DNA from: Fragilaria crotonensis
Lineage: Eukaryota > Bacillariophyta > Fragilariophyceae > Fragilariales > Fragilariaceae
Reading direction: 5' to 3'
NCBI GenBank assembly: GCA_022925895.1
Contig: JAKSYS010000246.1
Coordinates: 1 to 64,000 of the forward strand
Length of the DNA stretch: 64,000 nucleotides
Position numbers and translations under genes: made by a program. Below are positions 9,786 through 21,380 of the stretch, one piece after another. Every line of letters starts with the position of its first letter. The stretch's first letter is position 1. Under the pieces are notes generated by a model. It saw only the letters and a program-made list of their open reading frames with translations. It did no database searches and was not told the DNA's origin.

Positions 9786-11060
9786 CTAGTTTGACAATGT
9801 AGTCAACTGGGTGTCCTCAACGTCGTCGACGTCATGATAGCTCTGGAGAGCTGCTAGGAGATTTTGAGTCGATGGGAGTGGTGGTGGCGTGCCCTGACTA
9901 AAAACCTCGCAACTGGTCATTGCATGAAGACAGATAACGGGCTGGGAACCACGTTGCTGAGCAACGTGGTCTTCAAGGACCGTGTCCTTGCGATATCCAC
10001 CAGGGACCCAACGACCGAGTTCGTCAAAGTGTTCCTCACAGTATTCTTCTTCCTGAATCACGACCTCATCATCATCGTCATCATCGTTCTCACGATCAGC
10101 ATCTGCGTCGTCGTCTTCGACGGATTCAACAAATTCAACAACTGCAACTTCTTCCTCTACAACTGCTGCCATATACGTATTGGACGAGTACTTCTTCCTC
10201 ATCGCCGCAAAAAAAGCTTGTGACTCAACTGCATCAGGTGTTTGCATGAACAGTTGATACGCAAACTGTTGCTGCACGAGGTCATTCTTCATTTTTGAAG
10301 ACGCAACAAGAGAGGCACGACAACTGTTCCTTTCAGCAATGATGTTGGCATTTGCCAACTCTGCCTCTGTTTTTTGTTTCTGTATCGGAGGCCAACATCT
10401 GCTGCTTGCGATTGTACTCATTGGCTTTCGCTTTCTTTTTCCAATGCTGGGGCGTGGAGTACACATTCCCATACCACCAGAAGGACAACGAGCTACAGCA
10501 ATATCTCCTCCTTCTCCATCGACACCAACTGGCACCGCATTGTCGTTGTCGCAAAAGAACAAGGCACGTCGAACTCGCGAATCAATAGTAGCCATATTGA
10601 TCTCATACTTGGGGAGACCAGATTTCTTCAGGACATTGTAAACCATTTCATGCTTGAAACCCTTACCGAACTTCACAAGGAACTTCCTCTTTGCATCATT
10701 CACATAATCGTCCAAAACCCAACCACTGTGGTACTCACAGAGTACACTCATCAACAAACCAATGTACTTGTTCACCTCCATTTGAAGAACCTTGTTAAAT
10801 TGGTTCTGGAGGGAACACGCGTTGCGTCCAGCATTACCGCCCCGCTGTAAGAAGCTCACTCGGATCTTCTCCCAAAACGTTGCTCCATTCTGATCCGTGC
10901 CAATAGCGGCATTCGTCGTCACGACGACATACGCCGAAGCGAGCATCACATCTTCATCACCCCTGAAGTTTGGCTGGCCTTTTGCACGGCCAATTTGCTG
11001 CTTGAGGGAAGAAAGCAACAGTTCGTCATCATTTCCTGCTGGTGGTGCTGGTGGATTCAT
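9786..11060 (-). CDS. Harbinger accessory DNA-binding protein (SANT/trihelix-like)
   Basis: The ORF is open from 11126, but the preferred start is the ATG at 11060 (MNPPAPPAGND, 424 residues), because the upstream part is a hydrophobic run without family meaning. Residues about 35-145 match the Myb/SANT-like, NAM-associated domain of these proteins (FRGDEDVMLASAYVVVTTNA, FWEKIRVSF, NQFNKVLQMEVNKYIGLL, DAKRKF). A central Lys/Arg-rich stretch (GKRKRKP) could be a nuclear signal, and the C-terminal third is very acidic (DDDADADRENDDDDDDE). In known Harbinger elements this second protein brings the transposase to the nucleus and to subterminal sites. Its gene converges on the transposase gene with 265 bp between the stops. 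Confidence 0.85.
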   Translation of the reverse strand: MNPPAPPAGNDDELLLSSLKQQIGRAKGQPNFRGDEDVMLASAYVVVTTNAAIGTDQNGATFWEKIRVSFLQRGGNAGRNACSLQNQFNKVLQMEVNKYIGLLMSVLCEYHSGWVLDDYVNDAKRKFLVKFGKGFKHEMVYNVLKKSGLPKYEINMATIDSRVRRALFFCDNDNAVPVGVDGEGGDIAVARCPSGGMGMCTPRPSIGKRKRKPMSTIASSRCWPPIQKQKTEAELANANIIAERNSCRASLVASSKMKNDLVQQQFAYQLFMQTPDAVESQAFFAAMRKKYSSNTYMAAVVEEEVAVVEFVESVEDDDADADRENDDDDDDEVVIQEEEYCEEHFDELGRWVPGGYRKDTVLEDHVAQQRGSQPVICLHAMTSCEVFSQGTPPPLPSTQNLLAALQSYHDVDDVEDTQLTTLSN

Positions 11061-11309
11061 GATTGACGATAATAATGACGACGACGAAACAATAATGAAC
11101 AACAAGAGAAACAACATCATCGACACAAGATACGATTGTACCGTGTGTACGAGTACTTTTATGGCGCGCGGATCCGCGCCCGTTTTTCATCCATATAATA
11201 GCTCTTCCGGTGGCAAATCGACATATCCGAAATGTCCAAAATAGATTTCTAAAGACGCTACTCGAAGAAGTAGCGTTCGAAAAATAGCTCCTCCGGTGGG
11301 CATGCTCTA

Positions 11310-12299
11310 AGAGATAGAGGAAAACATTCACTCCGAGTACTGCACAGCGAAACATTTCAACAACTTGAACCTTGGACTACCGGTACACCTATCATCCGAC
11401 CATAGTAGTGCGGATTCCAACATGCGTACAACTATCACTGGGACCAAGTACGATAGCACGAAGATAGTCTCAACTCTCAAGTCCCAGGTCCCAAGTCCTC
11501 ATCAAGAGTCCCCGAAGTCCCGAGTATTTTCAAAATTCATATATCATACGTTCTCTCATACATAAGAATCAATATGCATAGTCGCATGAAGTTGGTGTAC
11601 TGTACTCCGATTATATAATACAGTACTACAACCAGGTACCAAGTACGGTACCAAATTGCCATGCTTCGCTCGTACTCTCTAGACTCTACTACCTCTAGTA
11701 GTAGACTACTAGTAAAAGCACTTGCACCCTATTTTCAGTGCTCAAGAATCCAGTGAAGTCCGAGTACTAGTACTAGTACTTGTGGCTTGTGGCCTTGTGG
11801 CACAAGCAGCTGGAAGCTTGCGAAGGTCCGGCAAATGACGGTTTAATATTGGAGCGAATATAGCAAAAAAAACTCATTCGCCGGACTTTGCTGGTATGAT
11901 TCAAGGATCCTATGCTCATACCAGTACCTGGTACCAGGTATGACGTATTGTCCTCAATCGTGCGCATCATACCAGTAGAGTACGTATACTAATACATTTA
12001 TAGAACAAGTACATGCTGTACCCCACTTCCAGAACTCCTACCGTCGTACTTCGATTTCGGCTCCTTATGAATTGCCTCTACATCAGGCCTCTTAAGAATA
12101 TGGATTTGTTTCCGAAATCCATAAAATAACGTGAATTAAGGATCATTGTGTCCACAAAATAAAAGCATAAAAATGTGGTATATACCACCAAAAAAGTGGA
12201 ATGAGTAGCCGGGGTGTACTTCAGAGAGGGGTGTTCTTCATTGATTGAATCGCATTCTGTTGAACACAATGAATGCCCCTGCTGCTGCACGTAGCACAA
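11310..12299. other. Intergenic, GTAC/TAC-repeat-rich
   Basis: No gene is seen. Dense TACCAGGTACC, GTACTAGTACTAG and CTAGTAGTAG words occur between 11580 and 12010. Confidence 0.4.
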
Positions 12300-12939
12300 T
12301 GGACATTCCTGTTGCCAATTAACCTCCCAAGCCCAAGATGAAACTCACAAAGTTTCAACCAGACCAACATACTTTTGCTGAATACGGCCTCAAGTTGTGC
12401 CACTGCAATCTGAGGTCTGCTGAGGACAATCTGTGTGCAGCAGTGCCTATTCTGCATTTACATAGGCACAGAGGACAATTGAGGTCCAGCAGCTAGCAAA
12501 GCATCAACAAACGGCCAACATCATGATGTGGGAAATCTTTTGATCAAAACAAACTGTGCAAAATCACCCCATGAAACAACACACGTCGCAGTTTGGCAGC
12601 ATGTCAACAAGATTCTTGACATGATGATTGAAAAGAACCATCAAGAGCTGCATTCCATGTTCAATGCCAAGGTTGAATTCAAAGAAAAATGACCTTCAGG
12701 ATCATGGAACAATGTTCAAGAATCTTGACTGGGAGGCAGGCCTTCAACAAGGGGTGTTGCGTGTCTTAGCTAGGCAGTTGGTTGCAGGATTGGGCTCTGT
12801 GTTTGCGAACACAGCATCAGTTGAATCGGATTTCGACCTCAAGAAATGGGAAATGGACAAGTTTTGGTCGTCCATGACCAGTCTCACACTGGAGGGCATT
12901 CTCCAGTCAAGGCACTGCACACCCTCGTTTTTCCTCTAG
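12300..12939 (+). pseudogene. hAT-family transposase relic (C-terminal dimerisation region)
   Basis: The frame at 12628-12939 contains VFANTASVESDF, WEMDKF and LTLEGILQSRH, a good match to the C-terminal hATC block of hAT transposases (typical pattern: NTASVESDFS.L..EK...R..L.D.SLEGIL). Upstream sequence from about 12300 has fragments of coding character in other frames. The catalytic region is not recognisable. It is a broken plain DNA transposon; its ends could not be found. Confidence 0.65.
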
Positions 12940-13261
12940 AGAGCTTTTAATGACCCTGAAGGCTCATTATAAGGAAATCCATAAAAAATGGACTGGTGGT
13001 GTCCATCAATGAAGTTAATTTTGTTATTTTCTTCTGGATATCTGTATTCTTAGGAGGCCTGCTCTAAATGATACCCCGTATTATGAAAAGCACCGCTACA
13101 ATACAATTGTACGCTAGTAGAAGTAGTGCAATACGACTGCGATCGTGATTGAAGCAATAATGCCACGCGTCCGCCGGAGGATAAAATATTTCTTTCAATG
13201 CACAACTGCTGAATGTGCCGGCGCAGCATCACTTTTGCTTTCATTTGTTAAGACATGACGA

Positions 13262-13680
13262 AGAAAAATTGCGTATAGAATCTGCTGACAAAAACAAGAT
13301 CTGCTCACAACAAAATTTTGCTGATAAAAAACATAATATGCTGACAAGAAACATCTTCTGACAAAATCTGCTTAAGAAAAGAAAAACTTCGGATGATGGA
13401 GAACTCCTGAGAAAATGCTTAGATAACACGAGGTCATTGCCACAAAAAACTGTGTGAGAAGGGAAATTGATAGAGAGATACGGTTGACAAAATGGTGACT
13501 TCTGCCCTTAGCTGACAAATGAAAACTACTCTATACTAGAGAAAACTGCTATCAGAATCTGGTGACAAAAAGCAAAACTGTTGACAACAGAAATCTGCTG
13601 TCAGAATCTACTGACAAAAGACGAATCTGTTAACAACAATTAAAATCTGCTGACAAAACCAAATCTGCTGATGAATCAAC
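13262..13680. repeat. Degenerate minisatellite of CTGCTGACAAAA-type units
   Basis: The words CTGCTGACAA, CTGTTGACAA, TCTGACAAAATC and variants recur irregularly every 12-30 bases, purine-rich on the plus strand. The period is not constant, so this is an old decayed tandem array. Confidence 0.6.
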
Positions 13681-13812
13681 ACAGCTACTACTAAATAACT
13701 TTGCATCACACCCAGCCAAGCCTGGTCTGGCACACACTTTTCAATGGCTTCATATGAACCCCCGCCGTATGTGTGCTTTGGCCAGACCTTCCAGTAAGAC
13801 AGACCCCGTGTG

Positions 13813-13982
13813 TGTCCCCTAATCGAGCCGACCATCATCACCTACAGTAATGTACGGGAGTACTGTCTTTTACGGACCATTGGTATGGTGTATCATATGT
13901 AGATTATTTCTTTCCGCAGAGGAGCAGCATTTTGATTCAGATAGTCATTTTTTTGAAAGCTCGATTGGCTTGATTAGGGGTT
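13813..13982. mobile_element. MITE copy B
   Basis: Starts TGTCCCCTAATCGAGCCG and ends with GGCTTGATTAGGGG, a slightly diverged reverse complement. Same family as 4061-4262, about 30 bp shorter, with a shared inner CCGCAGAGGAGCAG segment. Confidence 0.7.
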
Positions 13983-14392
13983 GGTACAGTACTCGTACCA
14001 GGTACTACCGGGATTGCCATGTACGGCTTGACGTCATTTCCTTGCGTTCTACCGTAGTCGGATCCTGTAGAGTTCTACGTACTTAGTACTCCGGTAGTCC
14101 AGTAGTCCAGTACTACTTTCACAACCGGGTTTAGATTTGTTACCTAATTCGTGGGAGCAGATTTATGCATTCAAAGTTCCTCATTCCATGACCGTTACTG
14201 CAAGTTTGATTCATTTGAATTTATGCATAGTGCTCACAAAACCCTGACCCATCGCATACATGTTGCAAGTCCAACGACGAAATCTCATAAAGTGAGATCG
14301 ATATCGTTGCGTACTGCATTATACAAGAGGATTTGTTCTGTCTTCATCGTCGTTTCGATTTTCTCCGAAGTGATTCATTAGCTTACGATACC

Positions 14393-16207
14393 ATGGATAA
14401 GACATCGGATCCCCCGCATTTAGCGTCGACGAAGGAATCTTCGCCAACGGTGAAGTTTCGGACGTCGTCATCGACGCCAGAAAGGAGGCAGCCGTCATAT
14501 CTAAAAAGCCCACTATCTTCGTCCCGGAATCACTCAACAACATTCATGACTTCCTTCGTACAAACTCCATCGGGTCCAGTCTTGACTCCGGTGGAAGGCG
14601 AACGTTCATCTTTGAACAACGGTAGTACAACAATGATGCTCTTGAGTCCTTCTCGCACGATTGCCGATTCGCTGACTGCTCTTGCATCCTCAACAGCACA
14701 GCATTTGGAGCAAGTCTGGGACGAAGTTGGTTACCATCCTGAGGAACGAGCGTCTCAACTTTCTGACTTACTTCGACAATTTCGCAATTTGTGCGACGAG
14801 AAGATCTCGGAAGAACGCGGTGTCGCGGAGACCTTTCGAGCCGAAATAAAATCGGCTCAAGATGAACTTCAGAGGACCGGCAAGGCACTCAAGCGATTAA
14901 TTGATCCGCAGTTGCTACGAGAGACTATTACAGGTTATTCGCTTACGGATCAGCTGGCGGCACTTGAGGCGGCCTTGGATGGCCTGCGTGCTGCTGCGGA
15001 GATAGCGCGACAAGACTTGGACGAGTGTCGCCAGTATTTGATCGAGTCACACGAGGCTCTGGGATGGGAGCTGGACGAACAATGGACGGATATTGAGTCG
15101 GATTGGACGGTTGAGCGCCGAGAAGCCTTTCATCTTAAAGTGGCTGAGGTAAAACAACACGTTGCCACGCGTACAGAGGCAGTGGTCGGATTGCTGCAAG
15201 ATTGCCAGCACTTATTCCACGAACTGCGCATCGATACAGACGCATCTCCTTTGGATCGTCGAATCGCTGGTAGTTTGGTCCGTGCCAAGGACGATAGCTA
15301 TATGCTGACTTCCAAGTTGGAAACAGAGACATGCGTTGGTATCGGATCGAAAGTCTTGGAAGCTTTGTCACAACGAGCCACCCACCTGACAGCCGAAAGA
15401 AAGCGTCGCAAAGCGAAGCTGCAAGAGATGGGCACTGAAATTGCCATTTTGTGGGAGAAGCTTCGTGTTCCCGAAGATGAGCAGCTTCAGTTTACTCAAG
15501 GGGTACAAGGCCTTGGAGCGGATACGATACGCAAAGGTGAACAAGAATTGGAACGGCTTCATATGCTCAAGAGTAAAATGCTGGGTAAACTGATTGTCGA
15601 AGCTCGTGAACGCATAGCTTTTCTTTGGGAAGAGACCAACAGCCCGCAAGAACAGCGACAATCGATCGCCGCATATTACATGGAAACAGAAGCGCTCTGG
15701 AACGATGAGCTTCTTGACAAACACGATGAATACATCACTTTATTGGAAGGTCGATTGGAACAAATGAAGCCAATTCTGCGCATTATTGAGCGCCGTGAAG
15801 AAATCTTGAAAGAGCGTATGGAATATGAAGCACTCCAGCACAATTCCGAACGCTTGCAAGAACGCGGTGCAGCTCTGACAAAGCAGTTGATGCGAGAAGA
15901 GAAGATGGCCAAACGCATCAAGCGAGATCTGCCGAAATTAACGTCTATGTTGGTGGAAAAGCTGAAAGAGTGGAAGTTGGAACATTGCGAAGACTTCCAA
16001 TATAATGGCAAAGTCTACCTAGACGAAGTTGAACGGCAGGAGGAGGCATGGATACTCTATAAGGAACATGAATCGAAGTCCAAACGCATCAAAAAACAAG
16101 AAGAACGAGCTCAAGTCGAGAATAGGTTTGGAGGCCCGAAAAATGTTTTCAAGACAAAGAAGGTGGCGGTCACCAAGGGCAAGCCATTGGCCACCAGCAA
16201 CCGATAA
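14393..16207 (+). CDS. MAP65: Microtubule cross-linker of the MAP65/PRC1/Ase1 family
   Basis: Single exon, 604 residues from the ATG at 14393 (ACCATGGATAAG context); the frame is also open from an ATG at 14333. The first 90 residues are Ser/Thr/Pro-rich and disordered-looking, suited to kinase control. From about residue 100 to the end it is helical coiled coil with family blocks: LEQVWDEVGYHPEER, IAILWEKLRVPEDEQ (the repeated 'LW..L' signature), RIAFLWEETNSPQEQR, LLEGRLEQMKPIL, and near the C-terminus VERQEEAWILYKEHE and NRFGGPKNVFKTKK. Members form antiparallel dimers that bundle overlapping microtubules in the spindle midzone and phragmoplast or cleavage zone. The spectrin-like microtubule-binding segment (about 340-500) is present. 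Length is normal for the family. Confidence 0.92.
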   Translation: MDKTSDPPHLASTKESSPTVKFRTSSSTPERRQPSYLKSPLSSSRNHSTTFMTSFVQTPSGPVLTPVEGERSSLNNGSTTMMLLSPSRTIADSLTALASSTAQHLEQVWDEVGYHPEERASQLSDLLRQFRNLCDEKISEERGVAETFRAEIKSAQDELQRTGKALKRLIDPQLLRETITGYSLTDQLAALEAALDGLRAAAEIARQDLDECRQYLIESHEALGWELDEQWTDIESDWTVERREAFHLKVAEVKQHVATRTEAVVGLLQDCQHLFHELRIDTDASPLDRRIAGSLVRAKDDSYMLTSKLETETCVGIGSKVLEALSQRATHLTAERKRRKAKLQEMGTEIAILWEKLRVPEDEQLQFTQGVQGLGADTIRKGEQELERLHMLKSKMLGKLIVEARERIAFLWEETNSPQEQRQSIAAYYMETEALWNDELLDKHDEYITLLEGRLEQMKPILRIIERREEILKERMEYEALQHNSERLQERGAALTKQLMREEKMAKRIKRDLPKLTSMLVEKLKEWKLEHCEDFQYNGKVYLDEVERQEEAWILYKEHESKSKRIKKQEERAQVENRFGGPKNVFKTKKVAVTKGKPLATSNR

Positions 16208-19200
16208 GCGATGCAAGCAGGCTCTTGTTGTAGACTAAGGCCAAGTTGCGCTTAAAGGAATACACCACTGTATGTTCAGAACTGTGCCAAAGTGAGGACC
16301 GAGATTTCATAGTGAGTTGGGATCAGTCTACCGGTAGACATGCATTTTCGTCTTCGATCCGATTACACGGAACTCAGATTGCTTAGAAATAAGCACAAAT
16401 GCAATCACTTTATGGAACTTATGCCATGTGATCTTGTGATGAATGCGAGTATGACTCGGTGTACTCCCATCTCCTATACTCGAAGTCCAACATTACGAAT
16501 CGTCGTAGTCGCTGTCAGCGCCGAATTGTAGCTGCTACGGTACTCTCCACCGGTACAAGTAGTATAGGTTCTCGTTCGTGTTTAAGATCTAAGCAGCATT
16601 GAACACATATGATATTACGACTTGACGAATCCTCTGTGTAGTATGCATAAGCTTGTAAAACCAGCGTCACTGATTGCAGTTGTTGTGGTATACTAGTCGT
16701 ACTTGTACTACAGTAGCTAGTTCTCGGAGTAGCAACCAGTGTCATCTTTCAAGCGACCAGTACCTGTAGCAATACTTGTATGGCAGTGCTAGCTAGTAGT
16801 CCTTGCTACTCCGAGTGCGCGCTAATGCTACAACAAGAACCCTAACCTTCAAAACACCAATAACCAGACTTGGATTCTTAACGAGACACATGAAACCTTT
16901 GGAAAATTTGCGTGGACTTCCATAGTAGAGGTAGAATGCATTGGTGGGAAGTGGGAATTGAGTCACCATACAAAGTCAACCTGCTGGGTGTGGTAATGTT
17001 GATGTTTTTTTTACCTACATCTAGGGAAACATCAACTGTTCCCCTTCTCATAGATAGTGTCATCGAATGAAGACTCCATTGCAATCATCATTGCATTTAT
17101 CGCACACTGGATGGCAATTGCAGAATGACTCACTCCCTCAGTTCAATACTCATTATTATATTGAGAGAAACCTTTTGGCAAATCAGTTGGAAAAGGAGTG
17201 AGGACAATGCAAATGTTACGATTTTTGTTCTTGTTGGGGAATTCGTGTTTTCAACATGAGGAGTGTATTACATGATGTACTCTAGCATTTACAGTATACC
17301 TATACATACAATTTCGACAAAGTATATTGTGTATCATGCAGAATATCTAGATTTGCTAGTAGGTACACGCTATGTTGGCCTTTGCGGCTTATGTATGGTG
17401 TTAGTGGAGGTAATTATAAAAAAAAGCGGGGAAGAAGGGGGAAAAAGGAGAGAAAAATTGTACTGTGGACCGGATACTAGGAGCCATGTACTACTGCTAC
17501 TCCGTCGCACACTATCTGGTGTTGTGCATTGCCATGACAACGGTGCAAAGGTTACCAAATACTAGACTACTACAAGCATTAATCCTTTTGTTATGATCTA
17601 GCATGACTTTGTAAATGTGGTCATCACCTCAGTGAGGAGCATGTGGATGTGGATGAATTTATCAGGAGTAGTATTTTGTAGTGTGTGTAGCTAGAAATGT
17701 AAAATGGAAATGCTTTTGAAGTTGTCCAATAGCAGAGACAATTGTAAATTCTATCTCTCTTCAAATGGCAGGAATTGTGAGACAAGTCACAGCAAGAGAG
17801 AAAAACTCTGCTGCAATCACAAATCTGCAGCAACAGGTCCATATAATTTGACTTGCTTAGTAGGGCATGTATCTTGCTCATTCTGATGCACAATGCCTAG
17901 GACTCTACCTCACATTGAAGTTGGTGCAAATGCAATGCCATATGAGCATTGATCCGCCATTGACTATGTGTCGGATTCATCTTGGTAACTTGGATTAAAT
18001 CATGACAGAATGAGACAAGCCTCACAGTCACCCTTCAAGGAAATAAAAATGAATGCAATGTGTTTGGCTGGGGGTGCCACATCCAATTGCCAATAGGATT
18101 TAACCAAGGAAGCATTTAATGCCTTCATTATGCTTTTAGACAGAATGCCTCCACAAAGGCCTTTTAATTTTAATGTTGGAAGAAATCTTAGCATGAGCAA
18201 AATGCAACAGCAATAAAGTATTTTCTTGTTCTTCCTGTGCCCAGCAAATCAAATTACAGCTGTTTGCAAGGATCTCATTGACATAGTATTAAGATGAGTT
18301 TCAGCAAAATACTGTGCTGGAGTTGGCAATCAGCAATCCACTGGCTGTGTTATGATCCTTGACACAGTATAAATGTCTTAACCAATAGTGCTGAATGGAC
18401 CTTGCTGTTGTCTTGCAAGCGAGACTTGTTCTTGACATAAAAACCTGTAAGTCCTTCATTTGCACAGGTCTAGATTTGAAATTTCATTCAACTTTTGCTC
18501 TTCAGAAGTTGAAGCTTGGTGCCATGATTGATGATAAAAAATGAATGGATAGCATCACTTGTCTAGAGCAACATGCATCATCCTACTGTCAGAAATGCAT
18601 CACATTAAAGAAGTAGGATTCAGTGGTTTAAAGTTTGCAAATTTGTAACACCTAGCTAGGTGATACGCAATAGTACAAATACAGGAATGCATTTGATTAA
18701 AGAGGTAATGTGGACAATCTTTAACAATTTTGGGACTTCTGGTAAAGCATCAGGGCTCCTGGTTTCTTCACACTGCAGACTCACTACAAGACTCAAGTTT
18801 ACCTCAAAATGAGCAAGAAGGCCAGGAGCAGATTCTGTTATTCTAGTTCATTATTCACTAAGGTCTCACTGCAATTTCCCATCATGATGTTTCTGAATGT
18901 TTTGTCAGTAGCTTGCCCATCACAATCACATTCATCAAACATGCATGGCATGTTTGCTCCTTGGTGCTTGCCCATCTGCTCCTTGCTTGCATCTTGTTAC
19001 TAGTATAGTGAAATGTCAGGAAGTTTGAAGCTGAAACATACATCCACAGCAGGATGGAAATGGCACAATAGTGAGACTGAGCAGATTGGTGTTAATAATT
19101 TGTGAGCCTTCGCAGAGTGGTGTTGATGATTTTTATTCCCCTCGGGCATCTCCACGTACCACCAACAGTACGAACTGAACACTACAGTATTGCGTCGTAC

Positions 19201-19337
19201 TGGAGTACGGTCTATGGTCTATTCCGAGTTTCCGAATGGCGCGTACATATTACATACTGCGTAGACCGGAGTACTCGGACTATGTACTGAGTTTTTGTGC
19301 TGCTAAAGCAGTACATTTTGCACGCTGGGCTACGGCG
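16208..19337. other. Long gene-poor region
   Basis: Apart from GTAC-rich words at 16520-16800 the stretch is AT-rich with short ORFs on both strands. The 18000-18200 minus frame (66 residues) and others at 18809 and 19000 have no domain and no splice partner. The composition from 17600 to 19080 (rich in TG/CA, poor in CpG) differs from the flanks and resembles old, decayed transposon DNA, but no family can be named. Confidence 0.4.
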
Positions 19338-19482
19338 GACTCAATAAGCTTTACGACGATATGGTTGGTCGACGGCAATGGAGCAATAAGCTTTTCTACG
19401 ATGTGATTGGTTGCCGGCTGCGTTGTACCGAGAAAATCTCTGTACATATCACGTAGCTTGAAAGCTTATTGCTTCCACTATC
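19338..19482. repeat. Small inverted and direct repeat (MITE-like)
   Basis: CAATAAGCTT is repeated directly near 19340 and 19384, each followed by a related TACGA.GAT.TG.TTGG segment. The reverse complement AAGCTTATTG lies at 19462-19471. No coding potential. Confidence 0.45.
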
Positions 19483-20200
19483 ACCAGGGATAGGCCGAAA
19501 AGGGGTTGCGACAGTATTTGAGTTCTACAGTAGCACTTAGTACTCTACCGGTAGAGTAGTAAACAGTTGAAAATGGACTACCAGGGTACTGGTACTGTAC
19601 CTGCTTTGTTCCCAGGAACGTCCATCCCAAGCACGTTCCAGTCATAAAGTTTGAGACCTTCGAGCTCTACGTGAATTTTAGCCATTGTCAAGACGAGTTA
19701 ATATTATACAAATTACCAATATACGAGTAGAGATTAGGTCCGAGAAATCCTTTGATATATACTGTCGTTGATGAGACCTTTTTGCAGCATCGTTTTCGTT
19801 CTGATGACACCTGATCGTGTGACGTCGTTTAATCCTACGACATTGCCTTAGTATGTCAATTGTCAATCAAACATAGATGTCCGGTTCACTGGTTGATTCC
19901 CGACTGTGATTGGGTAGCAGACCAGAGCGTCACTTCAGAAAGCGTCACGGCCACTGACTGTCTTCTTCTTTTGGCGGACGCAAGTCGAAGCTCGCAATGG
20001 AAGCCTTTCAGTGGTGTCAATTTTTGGGGAGTTGGAATACAATCTTGTCACGGCACTCCGCATAGGACACAAACATCCACTGTGAACGAAATCGCTTGCG
20101 TCACTCTCTCATCCAAACAGAATTCCAGTTGTCATCCCTTGCTAACAAGTAGAAGACCTATCAACACCCACCCGTCGAGTATCTTAAGCTCTTATTCATC

Positions 20201-20996
20201 ATGCCCGCCAAGACATTGACCGCAGCTTCCAGTTGTCTGCAGCACGCTGCATCCCATCGGGTGCGATCCAGTTACTTCACTATGATCTCCACGGAGTCGT
20301 CCGGCGTGTCGGCAGTGAAAAGTAAAGCCCTCAAACGTCAGTTGACAGATTTGATTGGCAGTGATAGTGCAGCGAAATGGGGCACTCCTCTGATACAGCA
20401 TGCTCATAAGAGAAAGGAATGCCTGAAATATGACAAACTGGATGACAGACGATACTCTCCGAAGAGGCAGAGAAGTGACTCTGAGTCAAACCAAACCGAG
20501 GAGAAAACGAGAAAACGAATTTCTTTCGACGAAGCTGTAGACGTGGTATCGATCCCAGCGAAAGGCGAGTACGAGGGCCCGGTGAGGGAAAAGATCTGGG
20601 CTAGCGTGGATGAGATCCATCAAAATGCAGCCAGAAATACAGTCGAGTTCATTTCAGAGGGGTGAGTGGAAAAACGACCCAGGTGATTTCAGAATTCGGC
20701 ATCCAAGTCGCTAATCTTTGTGCTTCTACTTCACAACAGTTGGAACTGGCGCAATGTGATGGAGGATGAAGGCATGTATCTGTGTGTGGTCACTGGGGAG
20801 CGCATTCATCCTGTACATTACGCAAATCTAGGGATTGAGCCAGGCGAGTTCGTCCCGTGAGTGCTGAGTTTTGAATCGAAAGATACCCATTTTTCAAATT
20901 CTCTTGGCTCCTCATTCTGTCAGAACGAGTGGGCGGGAGCACATTGATGTTGTTGTGTTGTTTACCAGTGTAACCGCGCTTGTTAATGCGAAATAA
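20201..20996 (+). CDS. Unknown three-exon protein, possibly mitochondrial
   Basis: Exons 20201-20661, 20740-20856 and 20924-20996; both introns are GTGAGT...CAG (78 and 67 bp) and both are phase 2. Exon 2 alone would end at a TGA that overlaps the second donor; reading through the splice adds a short conserved-looking tail (EFVPTSGREHIDVVVLF). The total is 216 residues. The N-terminus (MPAKTLTAASSCLQHAASHR) is Ser/Ala/Arg-rich with no acidic residues for 30 positions, like a mitochondrial presequence. The middle is basic and polar (KRQRSDSESNQTEEKTRKR). The C-terminal part contains GMYLCVVTGERIHPVHYANL. No family is recognised. Intron retention at the second intron would make a protein 23 residues shorter. 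Confidence 0.6.
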
Positions 20997-21380
20997 TTGT
21001 TTGCCTCTTCATTAATGCACCTGAGCACACTTTTAATGTCATTACCTTCCTTTCGACGATTAAGCATCGCAAGTTAAAGTGGGTGAGGCAGCACAATTTT
21101 CTCATTGTCAGGCGCACCAAATAGGATTAATGAGCCAGCGTATCTCTAGCCTGAGAGTGCTCGGAATCTAGACGAAGATTAAGGGATCTACCGTATTGTC
21201 AACAATGTGGTCGCTGTCGTTGCTGTTGAAAACCGTAACCTTAGTGTTAGAAATCTATAGGCTGGGGCTTAACCCTGAATCCTAACACTTGTCTTCGATA
21301 GTTCCGGTAAATATCAATAACTCATAGCTTATTGACTACCCAAGGAAATCTCTTGAAACCAAGACGTGAAAGCCAAGAAT
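20997..21380. other. Intergenic
   Basis: Spacer between a plus-strand and a minus-strand gene that converge; nothing coding is seen. Confidence 0.5.

Larger units (their letters stand above)
7813..11306. mobile_element. PIF/Harbinger DNA transposon, complete, with TAA target duplication
   Basis: Left end GAGCATGCCCACCGGAGGAG and right end the reverse complement (CTCCTCCGGTGGGCATGCTC). The flanking TAA at 7810-7812 and 11307-11309 is the 3-bp duplication typical of the superfamily. The 3494-bp element holds two convergent genes, the DDE transposase (plus strand) and the SANT/trihelix-like DNA-binding protein (minus strand), which is the normal two-gene layout. Both genes are open over their full length, so the copy appears recent and possibly autonomous. 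Additional short inverted segments with TAGCG/AAAAATAGC lie inside both ends. Confidence 0.93.
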
